Origin: Dehalococcoidia bacterium
Lineage (GTDB): Bacteria > Chloroflexota > Dehalococcoidia > Bin125
Direction: 5' to 3'
Assembly (NCBI GenBank): GCA_022825855.1
Contig: JAJDWB010000019.1
Span: 62,001-126,000 of the forward strand
Length of the DNA: 64,000 bases
Part shown: piece by piece, positions 56,380 to 64,000 of the stretch
Position numbering within the stretch: the first letter of the stretch is position 1
Layout of the letters: the number at the start of each line of letters is the position of its first letter
Notes under the pieces: generated by a model
The model's database searches: none
What the model was told of the DNA's origin: nothing
What the model saw: only the letters and a program-made list of their open reading frames with translations
Translations under genes and position numbers: made by a program

Positions 56380-58574
56380 GGCGCGCCGCTCCGCTGGCCG
56401 CCGTCCTGTTGACCGTCGTCGCGGCCGTGTTGCTGATCGCGCGCGACGCCGACGCCCACGCTTTGCTCGCCCGCGCCGACCCGCCGATCAACGCCTCGCT
56501 GCGCGAGTCGCCCACCCGAATCACGCTGTTCATGACCGAACAGCTCCAGCGCAGCCACAGCTCGGTCCAGGTCCTCGACAGCAACGGCCAGCGCCGCGAC
56601 ATCGGCGAAACCGAGTTCTCCGACGCCGTGCCCACGCAGATGGGCGTCCGCGTGCTGCGCCTCGACCCCGGCGTCTACACCGTCGTCTGGGAAACGCTCT
56701 CCGAGGTCGACGGCCACACCTGGACCGGCTCCTACGTCTTCTCTGTGCTCAACCCCGACGGCTCCGCGCCCGCCGGCAGCGGCGTCGTGGTCGATCTCGA
56801 TCGCCCCGGACCGCCGGTCGCCGCCGACTCCGTCGTCAAGGCGATCGGACTCGGCGCGTTGGTGCTCTTCGTCGGCGCCGTGGGCATCACAGCGCTGCTC
56901 CGCCCCTCGCCCCTGCCCGCGCTCATGCCGTTGATGGCCCTGGCCGTGGTCGTCGGACTCGCCGCCACCGGCTACGAGACCATCGCCGGCGCGCTCCGCC
57001 TCGGCGACATCGGCTTCCTCGGCGATGTCCTCTTCGACTCCCGCAACGGACTCTGGCTGCAGCAGCGCTGGTACGCCCTGATCCTCGCCGCCCTCCTCCT
57101 CACCTGGCGCCTCTCTCGCCCTTCATCCACTCCCCGCCCGCTGCTCCTCATCCTCGCCCTGGTCGCCGCCGTCTGGTTGGCCTCCGCCTCCGCAATCTCC
57201 CACGGAGCGGCAATCGGCTCCGGCTGGATCTGGGGCACGCTGTTCGACGCCCTCCACCTGGCCGCCGCCTCCGTCTGGATCGGCGGACTCGCCGCCCTGC
57301 TGCTCTCAGTCCGCGCCAACCCCGACCGCCGCATCGACGCCGTCCGCCGATTCTCCGTCGTCGCCGCGCTCATGGTCCCCGTCCTCCTCGCCGCCGGACT
57401 GCTCTCCGCCCTGATCCAGATTCCCGACATCGACGGCATCGCCGGGACCGACTGGGGCGCCGCCTTCATCGCCAAGCTGATCTTGCTCTGCCTCCTCTTC
57501 GCCGCCGCAGCCGCCAACGCCTTCCTTTTGCGCCCCCGCGACGCCGCGGCCTCCGGCTCGGACCCCATCCTTGCGCGCCGATTCTCCCGCATGATGCGAG
57601 CCGAAGTCGCGCTCGGACTCGCCGTGATCGCCGTCTCCGCCGTGCTCACCCAGCTCCCCTCCCCGGCCAGCGCCCAGCCCGAGGTCGAGCAGAAGGACAA
57701 CACCGTCGTCGAGACCGTCGCCCGAGGCGACGTCGTCGCCTCGCTCGAGATCTCGCCCAATCTGGTCGGGTTCAACACCTGGACCGCCGCCGTCGACGCG
57801 CCCTCCAACAACCCCGTCGAGGCGCTGCTGCTGCGCTTCCGCTACCAGGACCGCAGCGTCGGCCCGGTCACCGTCCCCGCGACCAGGATCGCCGAGGACC
57901 GCTTCCAGCTTGAAGGCGCATACTTCGGACTGCCCGGCGAGTGGACCGTCGAGATGGAGCTGCGCCGCGCCGCCGGCGACGACCTCGTCGCGGGCGTCCG
58001 CACCGGCGTCGAATCCGGCTTCCAGGCCTCACCCTTCGCCGCCGACCGCGGTGGCGCGCTCGCCCTGCCGCTCACGCAGATGGACTGGAACGGCGTCGGC
58101 GCGCTCTGGGCCTTCCTGCTCGCCGCCCTGGCCTGGATCAACCGGCCCCGCATCCGCAGACGCTGGGGACCGCGCGGCGGCGACGCCGCTTTCGCCGGCG
58201 GCCTGCTCGGCCTGATCGTCGCCGTCGTGCTGCTCACCGGACTGCACGTCGAGCCCGGCCGCACGCTGGCCAATCCGGTCCTGCGCACCGAGCAATCGGT
58301 CGAGCGCGGCGCGGCCCTCTTCGCCCGCAATTGCGCCTCATGTCACGGCGAACAGGGCGCGGGCGACGGCCCGCTCGCCGACACCCTGCCCGCGCCCCCC
58401 GCCAACTTCACCGTGCACGTCCCCTTCCACCCCGACGGCGTGCTCTTCGCCTGGATCTCCGACGGCATTCGCGGAACCGGCATGCCCGCCTGGTCGCCCC
58501 AGCTCTCCGATCAGGAACGCTGGGATCTGGTCAACTTCCTCCGTGCCAGTTTTGACGTCTCCGTTGCCCAGTAA
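56376..58574 (+). CDS. CopC-CopD-cytochrome c fusion protein
   Basis: About 732 residues in three parts. (1) A signal peptide and CopC domain with the mature N-terminal His (ADAHALLARADPP) and VDGHTWTGSYVF, the Cu(II) Asp-x-His site. (2) A CopD-like multi-helix membrane domain (about 150-430) with His residues in helices (ISHGAAIG, DALHLAAASVWIGG). (3) After a beta domain and further helices (about 580-620), a C-terminal monohaem cytochrome c with C653-A-S-C656-H657 and the likely axial M703 in GMPAW. CopCD imports copper; the cytochrome would link it to respiration. ATG 56376 overlaps the previous stop. Confidence 0.88.
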   Translation: MRRAAPLAAVLLTVVAAVLLIARDADAHALLARADPPINASLRESPTRITLFMTEQLQRSHSSVQVLDSNGQRRDIGETEFSDAVPTQMGVRVLRLDPGVYTVVWETLSEVDGHTWTGSYVFSVLNPDGSAPAGSGVVVDLDRPGPPVAADSVVKAIGLGALVLFVGAVGITALLRPSPLPALMPLMALAVVVGLAATGYETIAGALRLGDIGFLGDVLFDSRNGLWLQQRWYALILAALLLTWRLSRPSSTPRPLLLILALVAAVWLASASAISHGAAIGSGWIWGTLFDALHLAAASVWIGGLAALLLSVRANPDRRIDAVRRFSVVAALMVPVLLAAGLLSALIQIPDIDGIAGTDWGAAFIAKLILLCLLFAAAAANAFLLRPRDAAASGSDPILARRFSRMMRAEVALGLAVIAVSAVLTQLPSPASAQPEVEQKDNTVVETVARGDVVASLEISPNLVGFNTWTAAVDAPSNNPVEALLLRFRYQDRSVGPVTVPATRIAEDRFQLEGAYFGLPGEWTVEMELRRAAGDDLVAGVRTGVESGFQASPFAADRGGALALPLTQMDWNGVGALWAFLLAALAWINRPRIRRRWGPRGGDAAFAGGLLGLIVAVVLLTGLHVEPGRTLANPVLRTEQSVERGAALFARNCASCHGEQGAGDGPLADTLPAPPANFTVHVPFHPDGVLFAWISDGIRGTGMPAWSPQLSDQERWDLVNFLRASFDVSVAQ

Positions 58575-58589
58575 AGACGCGATAGCTGG

Positions 58590-58595
58590 TAGGCT
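58590..58595 (+). promoter_or_regulatory. Probable -10 box TAGGCT before the diiron gene
   Basis: TAGGCT lies 53 bases before ATG 58649 and matches the hexamer in front of the pyr leader. Confidence 0.35.
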
Positions 58596-58648
58596 TGAGC
58601 CAACCGAGTTGATCGGCGCGTAGCGCTGGATGAAGACAGGACCAGAAC

Positions 58649-59683
58649 ATGGTGACCGCGATTGAAAACCCGGGACTCAACCTTGACTGGCTGAACCTCG
58701 AGACGGACGACGAGTTCGACATCAAGACTGGCCGTAAGGGCGTCACCCTCCAGTCCATCAACCAGCGCATGGCCGGTGTCGAGGGCGTCGACCAGGCCGA
58801 CTGGCGCTCCTTCGCGCCGCGCGGCATCGAGGCCGACCCGCGCTCCAACGCCCACGCCCGCCAGTACCGCGACAAGGGCGACGTCTGGTCCGAGTCCGCC
58901 ATGCTGCTCTACGAAGAGGCCCTGCAGCGCCAGTGGTCCTCCGCCCGTGACATCCCCTGGGACACGATCGGCGACCAGCCCGACGACATCGAAAAGGCGA
59001 TGTGCACGCTCTGCACGTTCCTCACCCAGGTCGAGTTCATCGCCGGCGACGTCCCCGGCCGCTTCCTCGAGTCGGTCCACCCCGACTTCTTCGAGTCGCA
59101 GCTCTTCCTCGGCACCCAGCTCATGGACGAGGCCCGCCACCTCGACGTCTTCCGCAAGCGCGTCCTGGTCAACGGCGGCGGCATGTCCCCGGCCGGCCTC
59201 GGCGCGGTCGGACTGCTCGCCATCGACGACTTCACCGAGATGACCGCCATCCTCCACCTCTTCGCCGAGGGCCTGGTCCAGTCGCTCTTCCGCATGGGCG
59301 AGCTGATTGGCCAGAACGAGGCCGAGAAGCGCATGTTCCGGCTCTCCGCCCAGGACGAGTCCCGCCATCTCGCCTTCGGTGTCACCCACACCAAGTACAC
59401 CGTCGAAACCCAGCCCTGGCGCAAGGAAGAACTGCACCACTACCTCGACATCAACGAGACCGTGCAGAACACCCAGGCCGGCCTGACCACCAACCCCATC
59501 ACCGGCGAGGCGCTCGCCGTGCTCGCCGGCGGCGGCATCGAGTACCTCGACGAGGGCTACAACCTGCTCATGCTGATGCGCAAGAAGCAGATCAACGAGT
59601 ACTACCACCGCCTCCAGGTGGTCGGCCTCGGCGACCGCCTCGACCGCATGGCCCCCGATCTGCGCGAGCTGATCACGGTGTAG
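58649..59683 (+). CDS. Ferritin-like diiron oxidase/oxygenase
   Basis: The 344-residue helical protein has a complete class I-type diiron site: E129 in TQVEFIAGD, E161 and H164 in MDEARHLDVF, E207 in FAEGLVQ, and E237 and H240 in DESRHLAFG. This E, ExxH, E, ExxH pattern is that of R2-type ribonucleotide reductase subunits, R2-like oxidases and diiron hydroxylases. Nothing marks a specific reaction. A near-homologous, ligand-poor partner is encoded 170 bases downstream at 59854, so it may act in a two-protein complex. The intervening 10-bp repeat array may control that second gene. Confidence 0.85.
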   Translation: MVTAIENPGLNLDWLNLETDDEFDIKTGRKGVTLQSINQRMAGVEGVDQADWRSFAPRGIEADPRSNAHARQYRDKGDVWSESAMLLYEEALQRQWSSARDIPWDTIGDQPDDIEKAMCTLCTFLTQVEFIAGDVPGRFLESVHPDFFESQLFLGTQLMDEARHLDVFRKRVLVNGGGMSPAGLGAVGLLAIDDFTEMTAILHLFAEGLVQSLFRMGELIGQNEAEKRMFRLSAQDESRHLAFGVTHTKYTVETQPWRKEELHHYLDINETVQNTQAGLTTNPITGEALAVLAGGGIEYLDEGYNLLMLMRKKQINEYYHRLQVVGLGDRLDRMAPDLRELITV

Positions 59684-59706
59684 CGCCAATCGGGCTTGTA
59701 CATGGC

Positions 59707-59801
59707 TGGAACGAACTGGACGGATTTGGACACAGTTGGACAGAGTTGGACATCATTGGACATGGTTGGACAGACCTGGACAGTGTTGGACAACGTTGGA
59801 C
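59707..59801 (+). repeat. Ten-fold TGGA array with exact 10-bp period
   Basis: TGGA occurs at 59707, 59717, 59727, 59737, 59747, 59757, 59767, 59777, 59787 and 59797, always 10 bp apart, and nine of the ten are TGGAC. The four to five bases between are variable. This is one motif per DNA helical turn, immediately upstream of the second ferritin-like gene. It is not a protein repeat, since 10 is not a multiple of 3, and it is not CRISPR. Confidence 0.9.
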
Positions 59802-59824
59802 GCTGCTGAGCCATCCGGACGCCG

Positions 59825-59830
59825 TACAAC
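59825..59830 (+). promoter_or_regulatory. Possible -10 box TACAAC downstream of the TGGA array
   Basis: TACAAC lies 24 bases before ATG 59854 and 24 bases after the last TGGA unit, which would put the array at about -35 to -130. Confidence 0.3.
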
Positions 59831-59853
59831 CGCAATCACACGGGAACATCCTG

Positions 59854-61128
59854 ATGCCGACTCTCTCGCCCGCCCAGAAAATGCGCGCCCAGGTCCGCGG
59901 TTGGTCCGCCGATCTCATCGAGCGCGCCGAGCAGTCCAACGCCACCGGCACGCAGCTCGACAACATCCTCAACATCGCAATCGAGCCCGATCGCATCGGC
60001 AAGTGGCTCGACTTCGTCGAGAACGACCCCGATCATCCGTTCGCGCAGGCAAGCTTCATCATGTTCGAGCAGGGCGGCGAGACCGGTCTCAAGCCGACCG
60101 CCTCCGACGACGGCATGCGGCTCAGCGATGTCGACATCGGCTCCTACGGCCACGTGCCCGACGTCTGGAACTACCGCAACGACCTGCCCCGAGGCACCCG
60201 CCCCGTCCCGGGCATGTACATGCCCGCCGGCTACGCGATCTACGACCGCACCGAAGTCTGGGCCGAAGGCGTCTCCGACCTCTACGAGGACGCCATCCGC
60301 GACCGTTGGGTCCCGGCCACCGACCTCGATTGGGAGAACCGCGAGGAACTCGCGCCCGAGGTCGAACGCGCGACCGGTCAGCTCTGCGCCGTCTACTCGA
60401 CCTACGGCATCGCCGAGCAGAAGATCATCTCCAAGTGGCTGGAAGAAATCTCCTACGGCTTCCACGAGGTCAAGCTCTTCCTCGCCACCCAGGTCTACGA
60501 CGCCGGCCGCAAGGTCGAGGCCCTGCGCAAGCGCGCCCTCCACGGCTCCGGCATCATCGGCAAGGCCCCGCTCTCCGATGTCTCCGAGTCCTGGTACAAC
60601 GCCCTCACCTTCACCGACATGATCGTCGCGCTCGACGTCGTCTACAAGTCCTATGAGTTGACCGCGTTCGAATGCGCCACCGACTGGGCTCGCTCGGACT
60701 TCGACCGCGACCTCTTCGCGCGCCTCGCCGAAGACAGCAAGCGCCACCTCGAATACGGCCTCAAGCACCTCGAGTGGTACAACCGCTACGCCGAGCGCGC
60801 CGACCTCGAGTTGCCCATCTTCTTCATCAAGGCCGAGGGCGGTCTCTCCTCCGAGCTGGCCCAATCGCCGCTCGAGCGTGAGGCCCTGGCCGTGCTCTAC
60901 GCCGACGGCGTCGAGCGGCTGGACGCCGGTGTCGAGGAACTGCGCAAGCTGCGCGAGAAGCAGTACCACGACTACCTGCACCGGCTGCACGACCACGGCT
61001 TCGACCGCATCGGCGAGACCGCGACCATCCTCGGCCTGGTCACCCAGGACCCGCTGCTCAAGGCGCTCAACCCCGAGGCGCTGGTCGAAGGCGCAGCCGC
61101 CGGCACCACCGCCACCGATCGCGACTAA
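59854..61128 (+). CDS. Ferritin-like protein lacking the diiron ligands, partner of the upstream oxidase
   Basis: The 424-residue protein aligns with the diiron protein at 58649 without gaps around helices A-B and C-D. The equivalents of E129, E161, H164, E207 and E237 are G185, A217, K220, K265 and S295; only H298 (equivalent to H240) is kept. It therefore probably cannot bind a diiron centre by the same ligands. It has about 60 extra residues at the N-terminus and a short C-terminal tail. The nearest parallel is the non-catalytic subunit of bacterial multicomponent monooxygenases. A pseudo-enzyme partner or scaffold is inferred. Confidence 0.8.
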   Translation: MPTLSPAQKMRAQVRGWSADLIERAEQSNATGTQLDNILNIAIEPDRIGKWLDFVENDPDHPFAQASFIMFEQGGETGLKPTASDDGMRLSDVDIGSYGHVPDVWNYRNDLPRGTRPVPGMYMPAGYAIYDRTEVWAEGVSDLYEDAIRDRWVPATDLDWENREELAPEVERATGQLCAVYSTYGIAEQKIISKWLEEISYGFHEVKLFLATQVYDAGRKVEALRKRALHGSGIIGKAPLSDVSESWYNALTFTDMIVALDVVYKSYELTAFECATDWARSDFDRDLFARLAEDSKRHLEYGLKHLEWYNRYAERADLELPIFFIKAEGGLSSELAQSPLEREALAVLYADGVERLDAGVEELRKLREKQYHDYLHRLHDHGFDRIGETATILGLVTQDPLLKALNPEALVEGAAAGTTATDRD

Positions 61129-61150
61129 CCGCCCCATCTCCCTGCTGATC

Positions 61151-61183
61151 CCCTCTCCCTCTGGGAGAGGGCGAGGGTGAGGG
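61151..61183. repeat. REP-type palindromic element, family B
   Basis: CCCTCTCCCTCTGGGAGAGGG with a GCGAGGGTGAGGG tail. Same family as 29948, 30006 and 45656. It lies in the 98-base gap before the alpha/beta hydrolase. Confidence 0.8.
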
Positions 61184-61214
61184 TCCGGTCGGCAGAAGGC
61201 AACCGACCCCCTCG

Positions 61215-61220
61215 TATCAT
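61215..61220 (+). promoter_or_regulatory. -10 box TATCAT of a probable leaderless promoter
   Basis: TATCAT, then 6 bases, then GTG 61227. No ribosome-binding site precedes the GTG. Confidence 0.45.
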
Positions 61221-61226
61221 GGTCTG

Positions 61227-62027
61227 GTGACTTCAACCGACGCCGATCTTAACTACGAAATCGACGGGCCGTCCGATGGGCGGCCCGTCCTCTTCGTCCA
61301 CGGCATTCTCACCTGCCGCGCCCACTGGCTGCTCAACCTGCCCGCCTTCCACGAGGCAGGCTTCCGCAGCGTCGTCGTCGACCTCTTCGGCCACGGCTCG
61401 TCGCCCTCCCCCGACGACGAAGCCGCCTACCATCCCGACCGCTACGCCGATCGCTTCAGCGCCCTGCGAGAGCTCGTCGACGCCGAGCGCTGGTTCGTGG
61501 TCGGGCAGTCGCTCGGCGCCGCGCTGACGCTCAACTACGCGATGTCCCGTCCCGACGAGGTGATCGCCCACGTCGTCACTAACTCCCACTCCGCCTTCGG
61601 CGACCCGTCACGGATTGGCAATCCCCAGGCAGCTCGGGAGCGGGCCCAGATGATGATCGACGGCGGCATCGACGCCGTCATGCGTCATCCGCTCAACCCC
61701 CGCCGCGCCCGCGCCTTCAGCGACGCCCAGCGCGCCGAGTTCGACGACGCCATGCTGCTCAGCAACGCCCAGGGCATCGCCCGCACCATGCTGCACACCT
61801 CCCCCTTCACCCCGTTGCGGCAGCGACTGCCCAACAATCCCGTCGACACACTGCTCGTCGCCGGCGATCGCGAGGAAGCCTTCACCCCAGCGCGCGAGTG
61901 GGTCGAGTCGAACGCCGCCAACTTCCGCATCGAACGAGTCTCCGCCACCCACGCCGTCAACATCAGCGCCGCCGACGACTTCAATAGAATCTCCATAGGC
62001 TTCCTGGAGCAATTCTTCGATTCATAA
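61227..62027 (+). CDS. Alpha/beta hydrolase
   Basis: The 266-residue protein has the oxyanion VHGILTC, the nucleophile S95 in VVGQSLGAAL and the catalytic H242 in SATHAVNI. The acid is probably the Asp in LLVAGDREEAF. It would hydrolyse an ester or similar bond. Its start is GTG 61227 in a leaderless arrangement. It follows the pair of ferritin-like proteins, with a REP element between, so co-function is possible but unproven. Confidence 0.88.
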   Translation: MTSTDADLNYEIDGPSDGRPVLFVHGILTCRAHWLLNLPAFHEAGFRSVVVDLFGHGSSPSPDDEAAYHPDRYADRFSALRELVDAERWFVVGQSLGAALTLNYAMSRPDEVIAHVVTNSHSAFGDPSRIGNPQAARERAQMMIDGGIDAVMRHPLNPRRARAFSDAQRAEFDDAMLLSNAQGIARTMLHTSPFTPLRQRLPNNPVDTLLVAGDREEAFTPAREWVESNAANFRIERVSATHAVNISAADDFNRISIGFLEQFFDS

Positions 62028-62057
62028 CCAGATGCAAACGCGCAGGGAGGTGGCCAG

Positions 62058-63992
62058 GTGGAGGAGTCGGTTGATTTCACTCCTCTCCTGCTGGTCAGCA
62101 TCCTGGCCGTCGCCGTCCCCTTCGTCGCCTGGAGACTGACCGGCGGACTGCTCCCCGCTGTGGTCGGCGAAGTCCTGGTCGGCATCCTCTTCGGCGAACC
62201 GGTCCTCGGCATCATCACCAGCGAGAACGAGTGGCTGACCTTCCTCGGACTGTTCGGCTTCGCCTACCTGATGTTCCTCTCCGGTCTCGAAATCAACCTC
62301 AGCCTGCTCGGACAGTCCCCCGGTCGCCGCTGGTACGTGCCCGGCATCGCCTTACGCCACCCCTTGATCTCCGGCGTCGTGCTGCTGGCCCTCGTGGTCG
62401 TGTTCACCTACGTCGGCCTGCACCTGATGAGCGCCGTCAACCTGATCAACTCGAGCCAGATTCCCATGCTGCTCTTCATCCTGATCGCCACGGCGGTCGG
62501 CGTCATCGTGCCCGTGCTCAAGGATCGTCCCGACCTCGGCCGGATGGGACAGTCGCTGCTGGTCGGCGGCTTCCTGCTCGAGTTCGTCGCCATCGTCGGC
62601 GTCGGCGTCGTCGCCGCGCTCGAACGCGAGGGCATCAGTTGGAAGATCTTCCTCATCCTCGCGGTCCCCGCGGCGCTGATCGTGATGGTCTGGCTGTCCA
62701 GGTTCGGCAGCGGCCGGTTCCCGATCATCCCCCGAACCATGCACGAACTCGCCCAGACATCCTCCCAGCTCAAGATCCGCGCCTCCCTCGCTCTGCTGGT
62801 GATCTTCGTCGCGCTCTCCCAGGTCGCCGGCACCGAAATGGTGCTGGGCGCATTCGTCGCCGGACTGGCCGTCACCGTCGTCTCGCCCCGGCACGGCTCC
62901 GCCCTGCGCGGCAAGCTCGACGCCCTGGGCTACGGATTCTTCGTACCGATCTTCTTCATCCACGCCGGCGCGACCCTGGACTTGGGCGCGGTCTTCGACT
63001 CGGCCGACTCGCTGATTCTGGTCCCGGCCCTGCTCCTGGTCGCATTCGGGGCCAAGATGCTGCCTTCGCTCCTGGGTCTGGTGCCGGCCTGGGGACTCAG
63101 GCCCGGACTGGCCGGCGGCTCGCTGCTCAGCGCCAACCTCTCGCTGGTCCTCGCGGCGGGCGCAATCGCCGCCGACCTCGGCGTGATCGACGAGGGCTTG
63201 CACGGCGCGTTGCTCTTGATGGCCCTGCTGACCACCGTGCTGGCGCCGATGATGTTCTCCTCGATCGCCGGTCGCGCGCCGACGCAGGAGGATGGCCACA
63301 CGCTGATCGTCGGCGGCGGCGACCTGGCCAGGACCCTGTCCGAGCGGCTCATGGCCGGAGGACGGCAGGTCATCGTGCTGGATCGCGATCCCGACGCCGC
63401 AACCAAGTGGCGGCCGCTGGGCGTGGAGAGCGTCGTCGGCGACCCGCTCGACGCGTTGACCCTGATCAGCGTGCGGCTGTTGCAGACCGACGTGGCGGTG
63501 ATCGTCGACTTCGACGAGCCCGACCAGGTCATCGACTACACGCGGTCGATGCGCCGGATCCATCCCACCCTGCGAGTCGTGACCTGGGTATCGGAACACG
63601 ACGTGCAGTTCGATCAACTCGATGTCGAGGCGCATTCGCTGTCGGATGTCACCGCGCTCGCTCTGGAAGAAGCGGTGCTGCGGCCGGGCCTGCACGCCGC
63701 TCGCAGCGACCCCGAGTCGGGACTGGTCGAAGTCGAAATGCTCAACCGCGAGTTCGATGGCCAGACCCTGCAGGAGATCGATTTCGAAGGCGATGTCCGC
63801 GTGTTGGTCGTGATGCGCGAGGGCGAGTCCTCGGTGGCAACCGGCGACACCTCGATCTTCATGCACGATCGGTTGACCCTGGCCGGAGAGCCGGCCTCAG
63901 TCGCGCTGATGAGCAGCCGCTTCCAGCAGCGCAACCGTCACCGATGGTTGATCGATGTGCGAGCCGGTCGGCGCTCGCAGGGGAAGGTCTAG
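62058..63992 (+). CDS. CPA2-type cation/proton antiporter with TrkA-like C-terminal domains
   Basis: The 644-residue protein has about 12 hydrophobic helices (residues about 4-400) with the CPA2 signatures FGFAYLMFLSGLEI, QVAGTEMVLGAFVAGL and FFVPIFFIHAGA. A Rossmann-type TrkA-N domain (HTLIVGGGDLARTLSERL) and a TrkA-C-like end follow. It resembles KefB/KefC-type potassium efflux or sodium/proton antiporters regulated by nucleotide binding. Start: GTG 62058, 7 bases after GGAGG. The gene ends 8 bases before the window edge. Confidence 0.9.
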   Translation: MEESVDFTPLLLVSILAVAVPFVAWRLTGGLLPAVVGEVLVGILFGEPVLGIITSENEWLTFLGLFGFAYLMFLSGLEINLSLLGQSPGRRWYVPGIALRHPLISGVVLLALVVVFTYVGLHLMSAVNLINSSQIPMLLFILIATAVGVIVPVLKDRPDLGRMGQSLLVGGFLLEFVAIVGVGVVAALEREGISWKIFLILAVPAALIVMVWLSRFGSGRFPIIPRTMHELAQTSSQLKIRASLALLVIFVALSQVAGTEMVLGAFVAGLAVTVVSPRHGSALRGKLDALGYGFFVPIFFIHAGATLDLGAVFDSADSLILVPALLLVAFGAKMLPSLLGLVPAWGLRPGLAGGSLLSANLSLVLAAGAIAADLGVIDEGLHGALLLMALLTTVLAPMMFSSIAGRAPTQEDGHTLIVGGGDLARTLSERLMAGGRQVIVLDRDPDAATKWRPLGVESVVGDPLDALTLISVRLLQTDVAVIVDFDEPDQVIDYTRSMRRIHPTLRVVTWVSEHDVQFDQLDVEAHSLSDVTALALEEAVLRPGLHAARSDPESGLVEVEMLNREFDGQTLQEIDFEGDVRVLVVMREGESSVATGDTSIFMHDRLTLAGEPASVALMSSRFQQRNRHRWLIDVRAGRRSQGKV

Positions 63993-64000
63993 GCGGAACG

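Noticed and set aside
59707-59801. CRISPR-like array
   Set aside because: The units are 10 bp with 4-5 conserved bases; there are no spacers of 30-40 bp and no cas genes.
59602-59835. A minus-strand 77-codon frame through the TGGA array
   Set aside because: It is a translation of the 10-bp repeat with no start signal or domain, and gives no gene support.

Overview
The window is about 64 kb of GC-rich bacterial DNA, roughly 65-70% G+C by eye, densely packed with genes and with very short intergenic gaps. The gene content suggests a free-living or host-associated aerobic heterotroph, most likely a member of the Chloroflexota. The reasons are the PyrR-controlled pyrimidine operon, several F420/FMN-type luciferase-like oxidoreductases, an aerobic molybdenum hydroxylase, DUF4389, M3 peptidase and CopC/CopD proteins, and leaderless transcripts with a lone -10 box. 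An actinobacterial relative cannot be excluded, because no 16S rRNA or other decisive marker lies in the window.

Layout. Positions 1-1300 hold the start of a CNNM-type membrane protein, a tiny ORF and a HAD phosphatase. Positions 1300-10472 are a pyrimidine operon: a PyrR-type attenuator, pyrR, pyrB, pyrC, carA, a GNAT acetyltransferase, a small membrane protein, carB and pyrK. Positions 10485-15518 are an accessory island with a BrnT-like toxin pair, a large one-gene restriction-modification-like methyltransferase with mosaic composition, an HTH protein and HicBA. Housekeeping genes follow: SMP-30, 5-formyl-THF cyclo-ligase, a GyrI-like protein, tRNA-Gly and an RpoD-type sigma factor. A VOC protein and the glyoxylate shunt (aceB, aceA) come next. 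Positions 24691-29301 encode a very large secreted protein with a duplicated zinc-peptidase-like unit and serial beta domains; its base composition is foreign to its neighbours.

Positions 29284-36833 carry mixed metabolic genes: a methyltransferase, a DinB-like protein, a Gfo/Idh oxidoreductase, an epoxide hydrolase, an M3 peptidase, an isocitrate dehydrogenase-like enzyme and a coiled-coil protein. metH and nhaA follow. A three-subunit molybdenum hydroxylase with a MoaD-like protein occupies 41859-46158. Then come FIST, an inositol-phosphatase-family protein, an LLM oxidoreductase and DUF4389. A MazEF-like module is flanked by a full GNAT gene and a broken copy of its 3' end. Two tandem SDR genes are separated by a REP-type element.

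The right end holds two attractive systems. The first, 54100-58574, is a four-gene overlapping operon for copper or respiratory function: a His-tailed lipoprotein, CopC, a beta-propeller lipoprotein and a CopC-CopD-cytochrome c fusion. The second, 58649-61128, is a pair of ferritin-like proteins. The first has a complete diiron site, and its homologous partner has lost five of the six ligands. Between the two genes lies an array of ten TGGA motifs spaced exactly 10 bp apart. The window closes with an alpha/beta hydrolase and a CPA2 cation/proton antiporter.

Two patterns recur across the window. One is a TANNNT box (often TACCCT) exactly 6 bp before a start codon, which implies leaderless transcripts. 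The other is REP-type palindromes in several families, which sit against gene starts and in places appear to supply the ribosome-binding site or displace the start codon.
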